A stretch of DNA of 64,000 bases from Rhynchospora pubera. Taxonomy: Eukaryota > Streptophyta > Magnoliopsida > Poales > Cyperaceae. Shown piece by piece: positions 1 to 10,509 of the stretch. Where the stretch lies: NCBI GenBank assembly GCA_028095005.1, contig CM051459.1, positions 15,424,699 through 15,488,698 of the forward strand, written 5' to 3'. Every line of letters begins with the position of its first letter. Positions within the stretch are counted from its first letter, which is position 1. A model generated the notes under the pieces. The model saw only the letters and a list, made by a program, of their open reading frames with translations. It did not search any database and was not told the DNA's origin. The position numbers and the translations under genes are program-made.

Positions 1-408
1 GCTATTTCAAAAGGTCCAAATTAATACTGCAATAAATTATCACAACCTAAAATTTATGAAGAGTAATACTTTCCTAATATCAAACTTATTAGCAATAGCA
101 AGGAAAACAACTAAACGGCTAAACCTATCTCACATTACAACTAGCTAGCTAGGAACCATCTCCTAAAAGGTTATCGTACTACATTGAATTAAACATGCAT
201 GCATAATTATTTAAGATTACAACTAGGAACCATCTCCAACTAGACTTTTTATATCCCATGAACCTGATTGGATGGATCTAAATCATCTGTTTTTGAAGTT
301 GATAGCTAATCAGTTTCCTAAAATTGCATGTGAATCGTTATGAACCTTGTGAAATGCACTCTCCCTGTTGCCAAGAGAAAGTATATGTCGACAACAAATA
401 AATGTATT

Positions 409-422
409 ATTTCATTAAAAAA
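409..422 (+). mobile_element. Tiny poly(A)-tailed insertion with 16-bp direct repeats
   Basis: A 14-base segment ending in an A run lies between two perfect 16-bp direct repeats (AACAAATAAATGTATT at 393-408 and 423-438). Exact flanking duplications plus an A tail are the mark of L1-type target-primed reverse transcription. The insert is too short to assign to a family, although its CATTAAAA end resembles the scar at 44851-44868. Confidence 0.5.
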
Positions 423-925
423 AACAAATAAATGTATTTTATACTATATGAGTGGCGGAATCAGGATATACTATATGGGAAAGCGAAATTTCAATTGAAA
501 ATGATAATAAAAGAAGATATATTAAATAATAATGGAATTTTGCCATGAGTATCAATTTCTGAATTGGTCTTTGATTACAATCGTTCATGAGTCCTAATGA
601 ATTAATCTTTCTTAAAAAATCCGATTCAGAAATAGTTCTCATGACAAAAATTTTCCAATATTAAATTGTTTACAATAAAAATTTTACTTACTAATGAGAT
701 CAATTAATGAACCTTATAAATCCTTACAGTGTTTAAATTTTCAAGTCCAAAATCCATTTCTGAGTCGAAGAAAACAAACAAATTAACCCAATTGATAAAG
801 AATAAAGAAATATGTTTACATTCACTTAATTGAAAAAATATACACTTCTTTCTTTTTAAGTATTTTTGGGCTTCGGGTGCCTAGGAACTCAATTTTTAAT
901 TGATCCAATTAATAAAACCAATATC

Positions 926-1083
926 GAGAAACAACTCTTAGTCTAGTGGCTATTGGCTGTAATATGCATCTTAAGTGAAAAGTCGCAAGTTCAAAACCCG
1001 GTTGGAGGATTTTTTATATAGACATCTAATTTAAAAATAAGTTGGAAGACATGATCTCAATTTATCTTAAAATAATAAAATAA
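926..1083 (+). mobile_element. tRNA-derived SINE with 15-bp target-site duplication
   Basis: Perfect 15-bp repeats (AATAAAACCAATATC) at 911-925 and 1084-1098 flank about 158 bp. The 5' part has a box A-like stretch (TAGTCTAGTGGC near 943-954) and, about 40 bases on, a box B-like stretch (AGTTCAAAACCC), as in a polymerase III promoter. The 3' end is A-rich with TAAAA units. The promoter boxes, A-rich tail and exact duplication together support a SINE in the plus orientation. Its body differs from the two other SINEs in the window. Confidence 0.8.
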
Positions 1084-1113
1084 AATAAAACCAATATCAA
1101 ATGCGCACAATAA

Positions 1114-1238
1114 TAGGTGTGGGAAGAAGGGAAGAAGGGAAGAAGTATTGGGAAGTGTGTAACTTTGTGAAGAATTTGAATTGTTTATAATTTTTTTCTT
1201 TTCATCTTCCTTCTTCTTCTCTCATCCAAACGCAAACA
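1114..1238. mobile_element. Miniature element fragment of the TTTGGAT family
   Basis: This segment is closely similar to 45128-45270: the same GTGTGGGAAGAAG start, AAGTGTGTAACTTTGTGAAG middle and ATCCAAACGCAAACA end. The left terminal repeat (GCGTTTGGAT) is missing here, so the copy looks truncated on that side. Confidence 0.55.
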
Positions 1239-3211
1239 TAGGGAAGGCCAAGCCCTCCCATTCCCCCTCTGCCTCCGCCCCTAATATATACTCCTGTATA
1301 GTAAATCGATATTGACTCGATGAGAATTTTTCATCATGATGCTAACAACGACACATATAACTAAATGAATAATTATCAATTGAAATGGAAATATGGCAAT
1401 TTATCGATTTGAATAGTCGTGGAGAAATCAAAAGTCATTTTGGTTGTATGTATTAGTAATTGACGGAGTTTTTGTACAGTGGACATTATTTGAAAGGTTT
1501 GAGTATATAGGGAAGTGGTTGTACTGCAATGATATAATTATTAATGATCACTACTGCAAAATTAGAATATTATAAAATGTTATGATTAACAACAGTATTG
1601 AGAGAGAAAATTAGAAAATCAAATGAGGAATTAAAAGAGGCACAAAAGGAAACTAATCACTACTACTTATAAAAAAAGCACCAATCCAAAGTTGTAAAAA
1701 TTTCATTTGAAGTGTATATCCAACTCCTTATATACGATTTGCATCATTGATTTTTGTACTTTATTATTTGCAACTCCTTATATTGATTTGCATTATTGAT
1801 TTTTGAATATGTGGTACAAATGCTAACTCCAATTGAAAGTCCAAGACTTTAGTTTCAGATGGAAAACATTTTAAGTGTGCATTTATTTTTCAAACTAAGA
1901 AAATAAATTGTGGATAATATTTAACAAATGGAAAAAAAATCTATTACACATCTAAATACGAATTCTCAATTTTTGTTAGATAATTTCATTTCAACATTAT
2001 GCTAAAAATAAAAAATCAATATAATAAGCCAGAACATGTCCATTATGATGTCACGTCCAATGGGCGTGTTTCCTAATTCCTGATAAAGATTAAAAAAAAA
2101 ACAAACCAAATGAGACATAGAGGAAATTATTTGCATTAAAAATTGCTATAATTTTTCTCTTTAAAATTAATGGGTGTCGGAAAAAAAAACCGACACACAC
2201 GAGATTTAATTAATAATATAGATTTACACACACATGAAACATATTGTTTAAGACCTCTAATGCAATGGATCCGATTCAAGCCGCTTATAATAATTTACAG
2301 GTGAATACTTTCTTGAAAATAATGTATTTTAATATTTTTTTGAATTGTTTTACTATTTGTTAATATAAAAATGAAGATATTAAACAACGAAAAAATAGAA
2401 ATAATAAATTGTAGTTTAAAATTGTTGAAACAAATTAAAAGACTGAAAAATGATTTCTAAAATTTTTTTTTTTTTCATATATAGAGAAACAACACTTGCA
2501 TTAAAATCCCACCTCCAATAATTCTATGGTTGTATCTCGCTAAGCATGCACGTGATTCAACTAACGATTTTTGGCTTGTATTTTTTCCTGCCATTTAACT
2601 CCAAAGTAAAATAATGAATTGTTCAGCTTAAAGATAAGAAATCTCAGCAAACTAACAAAAATGAAGCAGCAGTCACGAATTGAATGCGTTGTCTTCGGAA
2701 AAGCCCAGAATTCAATAAAAATCTCTCTGGAGGCCGCAATCATTTCCATTATCTATCGGCACATAACAATTCTTACAAAAACATCAGCACACACTGATGC
2801 AGCCCACAAGTGTGAGTGTCAGTCTGTCAGATGGCCATGAAAATTGAAAGCATGCCACGTTGGCATACTAGTAAAAATTTGTAAGGGTCTTGTAAACCCA
2901 GTAAATAACATTCCGCAGACCCGTTCAACACACTAACTGAAACTCTGAAACGGATCCCCCTTGGTCCCAGTGTTGACATTCCGCTGCAGTCCACCACCAT
3001 TGCAATTATCCATTACAGCCATAACCAGATATTTTACTGTGAAATGGAGAAGTTGCGAAGACAAAAATGGAGAAAACGATCTAACCACAAACAGGTCCCC
3101 TCGGAGGCTCGGACCCATACCATGGCATTCTTGAAATTTCCATGCGACCTAAGCCCCATGTTTCGACCGAGCCGCCCAGCGAGAACTCAAGTTAGTGACG
3201 AGAATTTACCA

Positions 3212-4330
3212 TTATACCCCTGTGAGCCACCTGTACACCGCCAACAGACCTCCCGCGTCCTCACTCTGTCCCGCTTCCAAGTCCCACAGCCACGCTTCCG
3301 GCGGCGCTCCTTCACCTCCGACGGTATCAAAACGTTGACTTGACCGTTGACTCCACCTTCCACTCCACCTCCCACTCCAGCGTTGAGAAGGGAACCTCAT
3401 CGAATTGAAGGACGAAGATGCTGACGAGGCAAGTCCATCGATGTACTCTTGTAACCACCCCCGAACGGGCTTCTCTCTAGTCAGGCTCTCTATTGAAACC
3501 GCAGTCTCTATTGGAGGTGGACGAGGTGCCGGCGGTGGTGGCAGACGAGACTGAGGAGGCTCTGGAGGAGGTGGTGGTGGCGAAGGCTGTGGTGACCGTG
3601 GTGGTGCAAGATCAGATACCTCAGGAATCTCTCTTTTTTCTGGTTTATTCACTCGAGGCTGAACTATTTCCACCTCCTCTTCTATGAAATAGTCATGAGA
3701 TTCCAAGCTGTAGGTCCTGAGTGGAGGCACCGGGGGTCGAATTCGATTCTGGACTTGGCTTTCTGGTTCAGATCTTCTACAGCTGACATTACCGAGCTCT
3801 AACCGGAAGCTTCCGGAAGAAAGATCCTGAAGGGGTGGATATGGTAGAGTGATCGAGGACCGACAGAGCGGGCATGAAGGGTTTGATTTGAGCCACAGGT
3901 CGACGCATGACTTGTGAAATGCATGTTTGCAAGCGGGCAGTAAACGGAGCTCTGCATCAGGCAAAAATGGTTCGCAACAAACTGCACAGTCAAGTGATGA
4001 CTTTGGCAGCTTAGCCAAAGATGAGGCTAGTGTGAAGAGAGGAAGAGAATCAATCAGCTTAGCTTTTTCATGCTCTGACAAGGCCCGATTGTTGGCGCTA
4101 CCAGCATTGATATTGGTATGAGCAAAGGAGAAGTGGTATGAGGAGCCGTGAGAGTGGCCAAAGAAGAAGCGAATGAGCCGATGAATGAAGAGGACGCTAA
4201 TAAGTGCAATTGCTACTATTGCAGCAATTATGAATATGCTCGGTGAGATGGAGGCGGCTTTACTTCCGGTACTGGTGCTAGGATGGTTGTTAACTATGGG
4301 ACCTGGAGGCGGTATTGTACCGGCTTCCAT
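3212..4330 (-). CDS. ATL4: RING-H2 finger E3 ubiquitin ligase, ATL4-like
   Basis: A single-exon, 372-residue protein with the layout of the plant ATL family. A hydrophobic membrane anchor spans residues 31-57. The RING-H2 domain has C115, C118, C134, H136, H139, C142, C153 and C156, with the C-x2-C, C-x-H-x2-H-x2-C-x10-C-x2-C spacing and the WLKSNPSCPLC signature. The usual GLD motif before the RING is replaced by IDSLPLF. Outside the RING, SFRLELGNVS, RTYSLESHDY, GWLQEYIDGL and a C-terminal DLEAG...YRWLTGV match what I recall of Arabidopsis ATL4, so I call it ATL4-like rather than generic ATL. A proline-rich tract lies at about 242-273. The family passes ubiquitin from an E2 to substrates at membranes; the substrate is unknown. 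The start is the first ATG of the frame, directly before the conserved anchor. Absence of introns is typical of the family. Confidence 0.9.
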   Translation of the reverse strand: MEAGTIPPPGPIVNNHPSTSTGSKAASISPSIFIIAAIVAIALISVLFIHRLIRFFFGHSHGSSYHFSFAHTNINAGSANNRALSEHEKAKLIDSLPLFTLASSLAKLPKSSLDCAVCCEPFLPDAELRLLPACKHAFHKSCVDLWLKSNPSCPLCRSSITLPYPPLQDLSSGSFRLELGNVSCRRSEPESQVQNRIRPPVPPLRTYSLESHDYFIEEEVEIVQPRVNKPEKREIPEVSDLAPPRSPQPSPPPPPPEPPQSRLPPPPAPRPPPIETAVSIESLTREKPVRGWLQEYIDGLASSASSSFNSMRFPSQRWSGRWSGRWSQRSSQRFDTVGGEGAPPEAWLWDLEAGQSEDAGGLLAVYRWLTGV

Positions 4331-4514
4331 GCGTATGGAACTCTGAGCTAAGTAGATTGAATTGAGAGAGAAAAAAAAAGCCTCTTGTTTCTTTCTTTTT
4401 CTTCTTTTTTGTCTCTTTAGTATATACTGGTGTTTCTCTGGATTAAGTTGGGGGAGGGATTGGTGGTCGTTTGGTTGGTTGTCTTGTTTGTTTATCCTTC
4501 CATCTCTCTCTGGT

Positions 4515-4560
4515 TGCCTCCTTTTATTTGAGAGAGTGAGAGCGATGGTTTTATATTGAT
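4515..4560 (-). promoter_or_regulatory. Likely core promoter of the ATL4-like gene
   Basis: Read on the minus strand, TATAAAAC (about 4549-4556) and CAAATAAAAGG (about 4519-4529) lie roughly 190-225 bases upstream of the start codon. A CT/GA-rich leader lies between them and the ATG. Either could serve as TATA box. This is motif reading only. Confidence 0.4.
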
Positions 4561-4561
4561 A

Positions 4562-5822
4562 TGCATAATAATATATTTGTAACGTTTTGGAATGGTTAAT
4601 TGGGGTTATAAGTCGTAAGTACTAAATGAAAGTTTTCATTAGAGTTAAACACGTGGTTTAGCCGGCCTTTCAATTTTTGCTAAATATATATATTATTAAT
4701 TATATAACATATATATATATATATATATACATATAGTAGGTGGCCAGAAGTGTTATATATATATATATATCCTCACAAAAGAATGTGGAAACAAATATAG
4801 TCTGCGTAAGACACAAGCATTCTGATTTGCTGGTTATTGTAGAAGCTGCGTAAGTTAATTCGTTTCTTGAATTCTTTCTTTTAAATTTGCTTTGATTTAG
4901 TATTAGTATTGTTATTTTCGGACAATATGTATGTTTGAGATTTTGAAGGGATGCTAACTCTTTATTTTAATTCTTCATTATTAAACAAATAATATGTAGG
5001 TAATAATATATATATGAAACACACACAAATTTATTTTTCTCGGAAAAGAGCGCACACAATATTCCTTACTTATTATATCTTATGAAATGCCATTTTTTTA
5101 TCATTTAAACCTGAATTTAACTTCCAATCTTTTATGATCGATATATTTGTAATTACTTCCATATATACAATATTTGTACAAAAAGTACTTCATCTTAATT
5201 TGGAAATTTTTACACATTTTCTTGAATGCCGCATTTTGTAAATTTTAATAAGTTTGTTGTCCAAAGAATTTTGTTGAGATTACGTCCACATCATATAATT
5301 CACTCTTTTTATCACAAAGAAAAGATGAATCATTCACAACAAGTTTTTTCAACATATATATTTCGCACTTTCTTTGCATATAAACTAGTAAAATATATGT
5401 GCAATTGGCGAAATTGTATTTGACAAAAAAATTACATTAATTTAAAAAAGCATTTGTCTATATATTGAAAATAATAGAGTTCGGGATGTCAAGTAAACTC
5501 GCTACAGGAAAAACACATGCATGTAAATTTCGTTGTTTGACTGTGATGTGTACAACTGTACTGAGCTCAGTTTGCTATAAAAGATTATTACGTATATCAG
5601 GGAAGAACATGCTGAAGTTTCGTACCACACTACCACTTGATCAGTTACATATTTTTCTGACGTGGTTTTTCAACACGCAGATTTTATTTTTGTTTTTTCT
5701 TAATGAGCCGCGGAATGTAAACATTCTTTTCTAATAAAAAGAGCTACTAATTTAGTTCAAGTTCCCTCCATTGCACATGCTATATTTTAAATTAGAAAAA
5801 CAGTAATTTATGAGTTGACCCT
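4562..5822. other. Intergenic AT-rich DNA with TA microsatellites
   Basis: No gene is recognised. TA microsatellites lie at about 4710-4728 and 4753-4770. The open frames at 5226-5423 and 5465-5734 have no recognisable domain and a composition like the surrounding DNA. Confidence 0.6.
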
Positions 5823-6121
5823 GTATATATTGGTGCATACTAATGTACTGAAATTTAGATGCATACCACTACACCATTTATTTTTAGTAGTACCGGTTAA
5901 TTATCTATATTTAGTACCGGTTGTCAAGCGATACTAATAATAGAGGTGCTAAAGATAATTAAAAACCGGTACTAAAAAGCCGGTACTAAAAACACGCTCA
6001 AAGTCACGAGAAAAAAAGATAGAGAACTTCAGCACTGGTTTTTTTTTTAACTAATAACCGGTATAAAACATACTATCTTTAGTATTTTTTATTAAAAATT
6101 GGTACTAAAGATCAACGTACA

Positions 6122-6138
<17 letters not shown>

Positions 6139-6152
<14 letters not shown>

Positions 6153-6546
6153 TTGGCTAAAGTATACTCCAGCATACAAATAGTCTGTATGCTGAAGTCG
6201 TTTCTTAAAATCTAAAATGCATGCAGTCGATCCGAACCTTTCAAATTGTTCTCCATATTGAAATCTCTTAGGAAACCAAAATTTATTTTTTTTTAATTTT
6301 TTTGCTATATATTATGCTATTTTAAAGAAACATTGTAAAGGAGTTGTAAAGGAGTATTTCTGACCCTTCAATTTGAAAATAGCATAATATATAGCAAAAA
6401 AAATCGAAAAAATATAAAATTTGGTCTCCAAGGATATTTTTATATGGGGAACAACATGAACGGTTTGGATCGACTGTTTGAATTTTAAATCTTGAGAAAT
6501 GACTCCAGCATACGGGTTTAATCCGTATGTTGGAGTATACTTTAGC

Positions 6547-6580
<34 letters not shown>
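6139..6580. mobile_element. Family A miniature inverted-repeat element, copy 1
   Basis: The termini read (GA)n-TTGGCTAAAGTATACTCCAGC, with the inverse GGAGTATACTTTAGCCAA-(TC)n at the right. Between them is a roughly palindromic 400-bp body with TTTTGCTATATATTATGCTATTT near the centre. It is inserted in a TA/GA microsatellite within the CACTA element. The termini resemble those of the larger Pack-MULE-like element at 49011-51579, so it is probably Mutator-derived. Confidence 0.75.
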
Positions 6581-6596
<16 letters not shown>

Positions 6597-6599
<3 letters not shown>

Positions 6600-6978
6600 G
6601 GCTAAAGTATACTCCAACATACGGATCAAACCCGTATGCTAGAGTCGTTTCTCAAAATCTAAAAATCAAACAGTCGATCCAAACCATTCAAATTATTTTC
6701 CATGTAAAACTATCCTTCAAAATCAAATTTTACATTTTTTTGAATTTTTTTGCTATATATAATGCTATTTTCAAATTAAAGGGTCAGATACTTCTTTACA
6801 ACTCATTTACAGTGTTTTTTTTAAATAGCATAATATATGGCAAAAAAAATTCGAAAAAATATAAAATTTGGTTTCCTAAGAGATTTCAATATGGAGAACA
6901 ATTTGAAAGGTTCAGATCGACTGTATGCATTTTAGATTTTAAGAAACGACTCCAGCATAAGGACTATCTGTATGCTGG
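6597..6978. mobile_element. Family A miniature element, copy 2 (right end truncated)
   Basis: The left terminus TTGGCTAAAGTATACTCC and the body match copy 1. The right terminus stops at GTATGCTGG and runs straight into a TA repeat, losing the CTTTAGCCAA end. An open frame crossing copies 1 and 2 is not a gene. Confidence 0.7.
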
Positions 6979-6986
6979 TATATATA

Positions 6987-7394
6987 TAGAGATTGACTAA
7001 AGTATACTCCAGCATACGGATCAAACCTGTATGCTAGAGTCGTTTCTCAAAATCTAAAATTCAAACAGTCGATCCAAATCGTTCAAGTTGTTCTCCTTGT
7101 AAAAATATCCTTCAAGACCAAATTTTATATTTTTTCGAATTTTTTTGTTATATATTATGCTATTTTCAAATTGAATGGTCAGAAATACTCCTTTACAGTG
7201 TTTTTTTTAAAATAGCATAATATATAGTAAAAAAATTTTAAAAAATATAAATTTTGGTTTCATAGGAGATTTCAACATGGAGAACAATTTGAAAGGTTCG
7301 GATCGACTGTATGCATTTTAGATTTTGAGAAACGACTCCAACATAAGGACTATCTGTATGATGGAGTATACTTTAGCCAATCTCTCTCTCTCTC
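6987..7394. mobile_element. Family A miniature element, copy 3
   Basis: It starts GATTGACTAAAGTATACTCC and ends GAGTATACTTTAGCCAATC followed by a CT/TA microsatellite. It lies head to tail with copy 2. After it the CACTA subterminal sequence resumes (TTTAGCACCGG at about 7416), which shows the whole triplet is an insertion into that element. Confidence 0.75.
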
Positions 7395-8039
7395 TATATA
7401 TATATATATAAAAACTTTAGCACCGGTTTTTTTTGTTAAAAACCGATATAAATTTTTTTTTTAAAAAAAAATAATAATTTTGTTGCTAGCCCTTTCTGCT
7501 AGCCATACATATAGCTAGTCATAACCATTGCAAGAAAATCACCCCTTTTGTTTTTGTTTTCGATGGTACACGCAAGTTTACAGAACACACAAATTTTCAG
7601 AACCCAATATTGCTATTTGATTCATGTAGCAACATGCCAATACAATATTTTATATGAAAACTACAAAATAGTTATACATATATAATCATTCATAGCATAA
7701 AATTTCTGTTTGTGGATATACTTGTGCAATGTATTGGCTCCATAAATCACCACTATACTATTCTGCTATTCATGCCTCCTGAAAAAAATGCAGAAACTTG
7801 AAGAAAGGTGTGGCAGTGTTAGTGTGTGGGTACCAAATGCAAAAAAAAAAAATTTAATAGAAAATCTCAACTCAAAATTTTTGTTGAATTTCACAGCACA
7901 ACTAAACAATAACTAAAATTAATTCGTAGATAAGAGTCTCCTCCAGTAATAAATGAACTAACAGTAGAATCAAATTCAAAAGTTCTAATTGAAAAAAAGA
8001 AAAGTTATCAACAACCGAATCACATGTGGGAGAAATCAA

Positions 8040-8410
8040 ACTTGAAGCCAGATAACGAAATCCTCCTCCTTCAACATAGAAATCGTTCAATTTCTCGAGC
8101 AAATCGGCGGCTGCTGATTCCCGGCCTTGTCCTCCAAAATCTCGACGAACACTCGTCGGAGCAGATCGACAACTGCTGATTTTCGACCTTCTCCTCCTTC
8201 TTCGATTGAGATAATCGACCTCCTTCGAAGGAGAGGTCGAGGGCGAGGCGTAGGTGGTGGAGAGGTGGCATTAGGGTTTGCGAGAAGGCGGAGCGCTCCG
8301 AGTGCGAACAGCGTGGGATCGAGGAAGAGGAGCGGAGCACAAGTAGTGGTGGCGGTCAGGTTGGGTGAAGCCTATGACTGTCGTAGCTGGAGAGAGAGCA
8401 AAGTGTAAGA
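8040..8410 (-). other. GC-richer insert in the CACTA element, possible captured gene fragment
   Basis: This segment is clearly richer in G+C than its surroundings. On the minus strand it reads like a plant gene 5' end: a CT-rich leader, a telobox-like AAACCCTAATG, then an open frame. The two overlapping frames here (8127-8408 plus, 8071-8340 minus) show no domain I recognise. Transduplicated host fragments are common in plant CACTA elements, but I cannot name the source. Confidence 0.35.
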
Positions 8411-9078
8411 GGAAGAGAGATTATAAGAGAGAGAGAGAGAGAAAGAGCGGAGGGTTAGATTTTTAATAAGAGAGCATATCTTAAAAAAAACAAAACTCTT
8501 TAGTACCGGTTTTTCTTAAAAGTCGGTATTAAAGATATTATCTTTAGTATCGATTTTTTAAAAAAAACGGTACTAAAAATAAACCTTTTTTATTTTTTCC
8601 TTTAACTTTTTAGTATCGGTTTTTTAAACAAACCGATACTAAAGATAAAACCTGACAATTATGAAATTACCACCAACTATTTTTATACCGGTTTTGTTAA
8701 AAACATGTGTTAATGGGGCGGTACTAAACTCTTTTTTGGTGTAGTGTACTGATCCAAATTTTTAAATTTACTTCAAAATGATCAATTCAAACCGTCAAAT
8801 ATAATCTCTCTATTATAATCTTCTTGCCGACCAAATTATATATATATATTTTTAATTTTTTTTACTATTTTTAAAATTTTAAAAAATCGCTAATCTAATT
8901 TTTTCAGTTCGAAAAAATAATTTTTAAAAAATTCAAAAAAAATGTAAAATTTTGTCGACAAAGATATTTTTTAATAGAGATAGATCATATTGAACGATGG
9001 TCATTTTGAAGCAGATATAAAAGTTTGGATCACCGAGACTCCGGTGCATTAGTGTACACCATAGATATTCTCATATAT

Positions 9079-10200
9079 TGTTCATCCCAGTGGACGATTA
9101 TCGTAACCACCAACACAAATCAGATTGAAAGATTATAAGAAACTAAGTAAGAACGTCATTAACTTTATATATTATAGAAAAGGGAAATTGAGGAAATCAG
9201 CTATTCCTTAATTTTGAAGTCGAAATGGCATGGCCCAAAGTAACGCTAGCTAGCTTCCTCTGAACCAATAATTTATGTATCTGCTGCAAAACATACGCGC
9301 CAAGAGTGGGAGTATTTGCAATATCACTCATGCATCTAATGTAGTTCAGTAATATAAGACATTACGACCATGATTGTTTATAACTTTAAATTACTTTAGA
9401 ATTGATTAAAATCATTAATATATATCTAAGTCGCTGTGGATGTATTCCTGCAGCGTTAAAGAAAAGATTAACAAAGGTAAATCGATTATTGCACATTTAA
9501 ATGCTGCAGCAGTAATTGCATTATCATTTATCAATATATTATATGCGTATATTGATCGTGATTTATTGATTTTAATCAATTCCAAGCTTCCAGCCTCATT
9601 TTGAGTCGTCAAATTAATGATTAAAATTAATCGATGATATGCCCAGAATAATATTAGATGAAGTAAAATATCACGGTTGGGATAGACTTCCTTAAGGACG
9701 CGTCTATTGTTTTAATTAGCATACCAACAACTATAATGCAGTTAAATTCATGGAATTTTTAGCATTAATTAATTATTTTAATCAATTAATCCACATTTCA
9801 ACCCTTAAGAACGTCAAAATACCGTCATCTTTATTTTTCCTACAATATAATATACATTCGACTCAGAACTTCATAAAATAGGTTTATTCTAAGTTGAATC
9901 CTTTAACTTGAATCTCGAATTTGAATTATTGTTGATTTGATATTTGATGTCAAATACTCTGTTTCGGCGTCGTACAAGAGATTTAAATTAGTCTAGTTCA
10001 TATTTATAACACAGAGAAACAAGGTGGCAAAATTCGACTTTTAAAATTGGAAAAGATGGTCAAATAAAAATTGATGCTGGAACAGATCCCGTTGCAACAA
10101 AAGATCTAAAATCAAAACAGAAGGGCACCATGTACCTGCGAATGAAATCCTCTTGCTGCCTTAAAAAACGACGGCAGAGTACTATCCTTGAAATGTTTAT
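9079..10200. other. Intergenic DNA, no gene recognised
   Basis: AT-rich sequence with only short open frames and no domain or structured repeat that I can support. Confidence 0.55.
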
Positions 10201-10201
10201 C

Positions 10202-10508
10202 GATATTTAAAATTTAAAAATTTAAACTCTCAATTCAAATCGTTGATTTTGTTCAATTTAAGGAGTGATTTGTTTTCATATAAGTTTTATTAATTTTTAA
10301 AGTTGATTTGATACTAGATCAAGTGGCCAACAAATGAACGAATCTGATTAACAATCACTGATTAATTCTAATACGTTCGTAGTTTGATTACTTAATCAAG
10401 AATAAAATCCACTTCAAATTTTATGAAAGTTATATGAAAGCGTATCGCACTTAAAATTGAAAAAGATCAACCGTTTGAATTCATCATTTGAATTTTAAAA
10501 TTTTTGAT
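10202..10508. mobile_element. Family E foldback element
   Basis: The two arms are inverted copies: the start TTTAAAATTT...CAATTCAAATCGTTGAT mirrors the end ATCAACCGTTTGAATTCAT...TTTTAAAATTTTT. The centre includes ACTAGATCAAGTGG and its partner. A diverged second copy lies at 45507-45830. No target-site duplication could be read because the ends are low-complexity. Confidence 0.55.
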
Positions 10509-10509
10509 A

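Larger units (their letters stand above)
1..2900. other. Gene-free AT-rich intergenic region
   Basis: I see no coding region here with protein-family character; the open frames are short and AT-driven. The recognisable contents are a SINE at 926-1083, a small poly(A)-type insertion scar at 409-422 and a miniature element at about 1114-1238. The last few hundred bases lie downstream of the minus-strand ATL4-like gene and probably include its 3' end. I could not place its poly(A) site. Confidence 0.6.
5867..8746. mobile_element. Non-autonomous CACTA (En/Spm) transposon
   Basis: The termini are CACTACACC (5867-5875) and its inverse GGTGTAGTG (8738-8746). A 3-bp target-site duplication, TAC, flanks both sides (5864-5866 and 8747-8749), the size expected for CACTA elements. 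Many direct and inverted copies of the subterminal motif TTTAGTACCGGTT and its complement crowd both ends (about 5885-6120 and 8490-8730). No transposase frame is visible, so at about 2.9 kb it is non-autonomous. Three other elements lie inside it at 6139-7394. A GC-richer stretch at 8040-8410 may be captured host sequence. Confidence 0.9.
5823..9072. mobile_element. Foldback element (family D), split by a CACTA transposon
   Basis: The left part (5823-5866) carries TGGTGCATACTAATGTAC. The right part (8747-9072) ends in the complementary AGTGTACACCATAG. Joined across the CACTA insertion, the parts match the uninterrupted copy at 52419-52829, including the GCATACTGATC junction. The element was therefore present before the CACTA element landed in it. 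Its terminal repeats and palindromic AT-rich centre suggest a non-autonomous DNA transposon, possibly Mutator-like. Confidence 0.7.

Noticed and set aside
6527..7000. 157-codon plus-strand open frame
   Set aside because: It runs across family A copies 1 and 2 and begins in a CT/TA microsatellite translated as SLSLSL and YIYIY. It is a repeat artefact.
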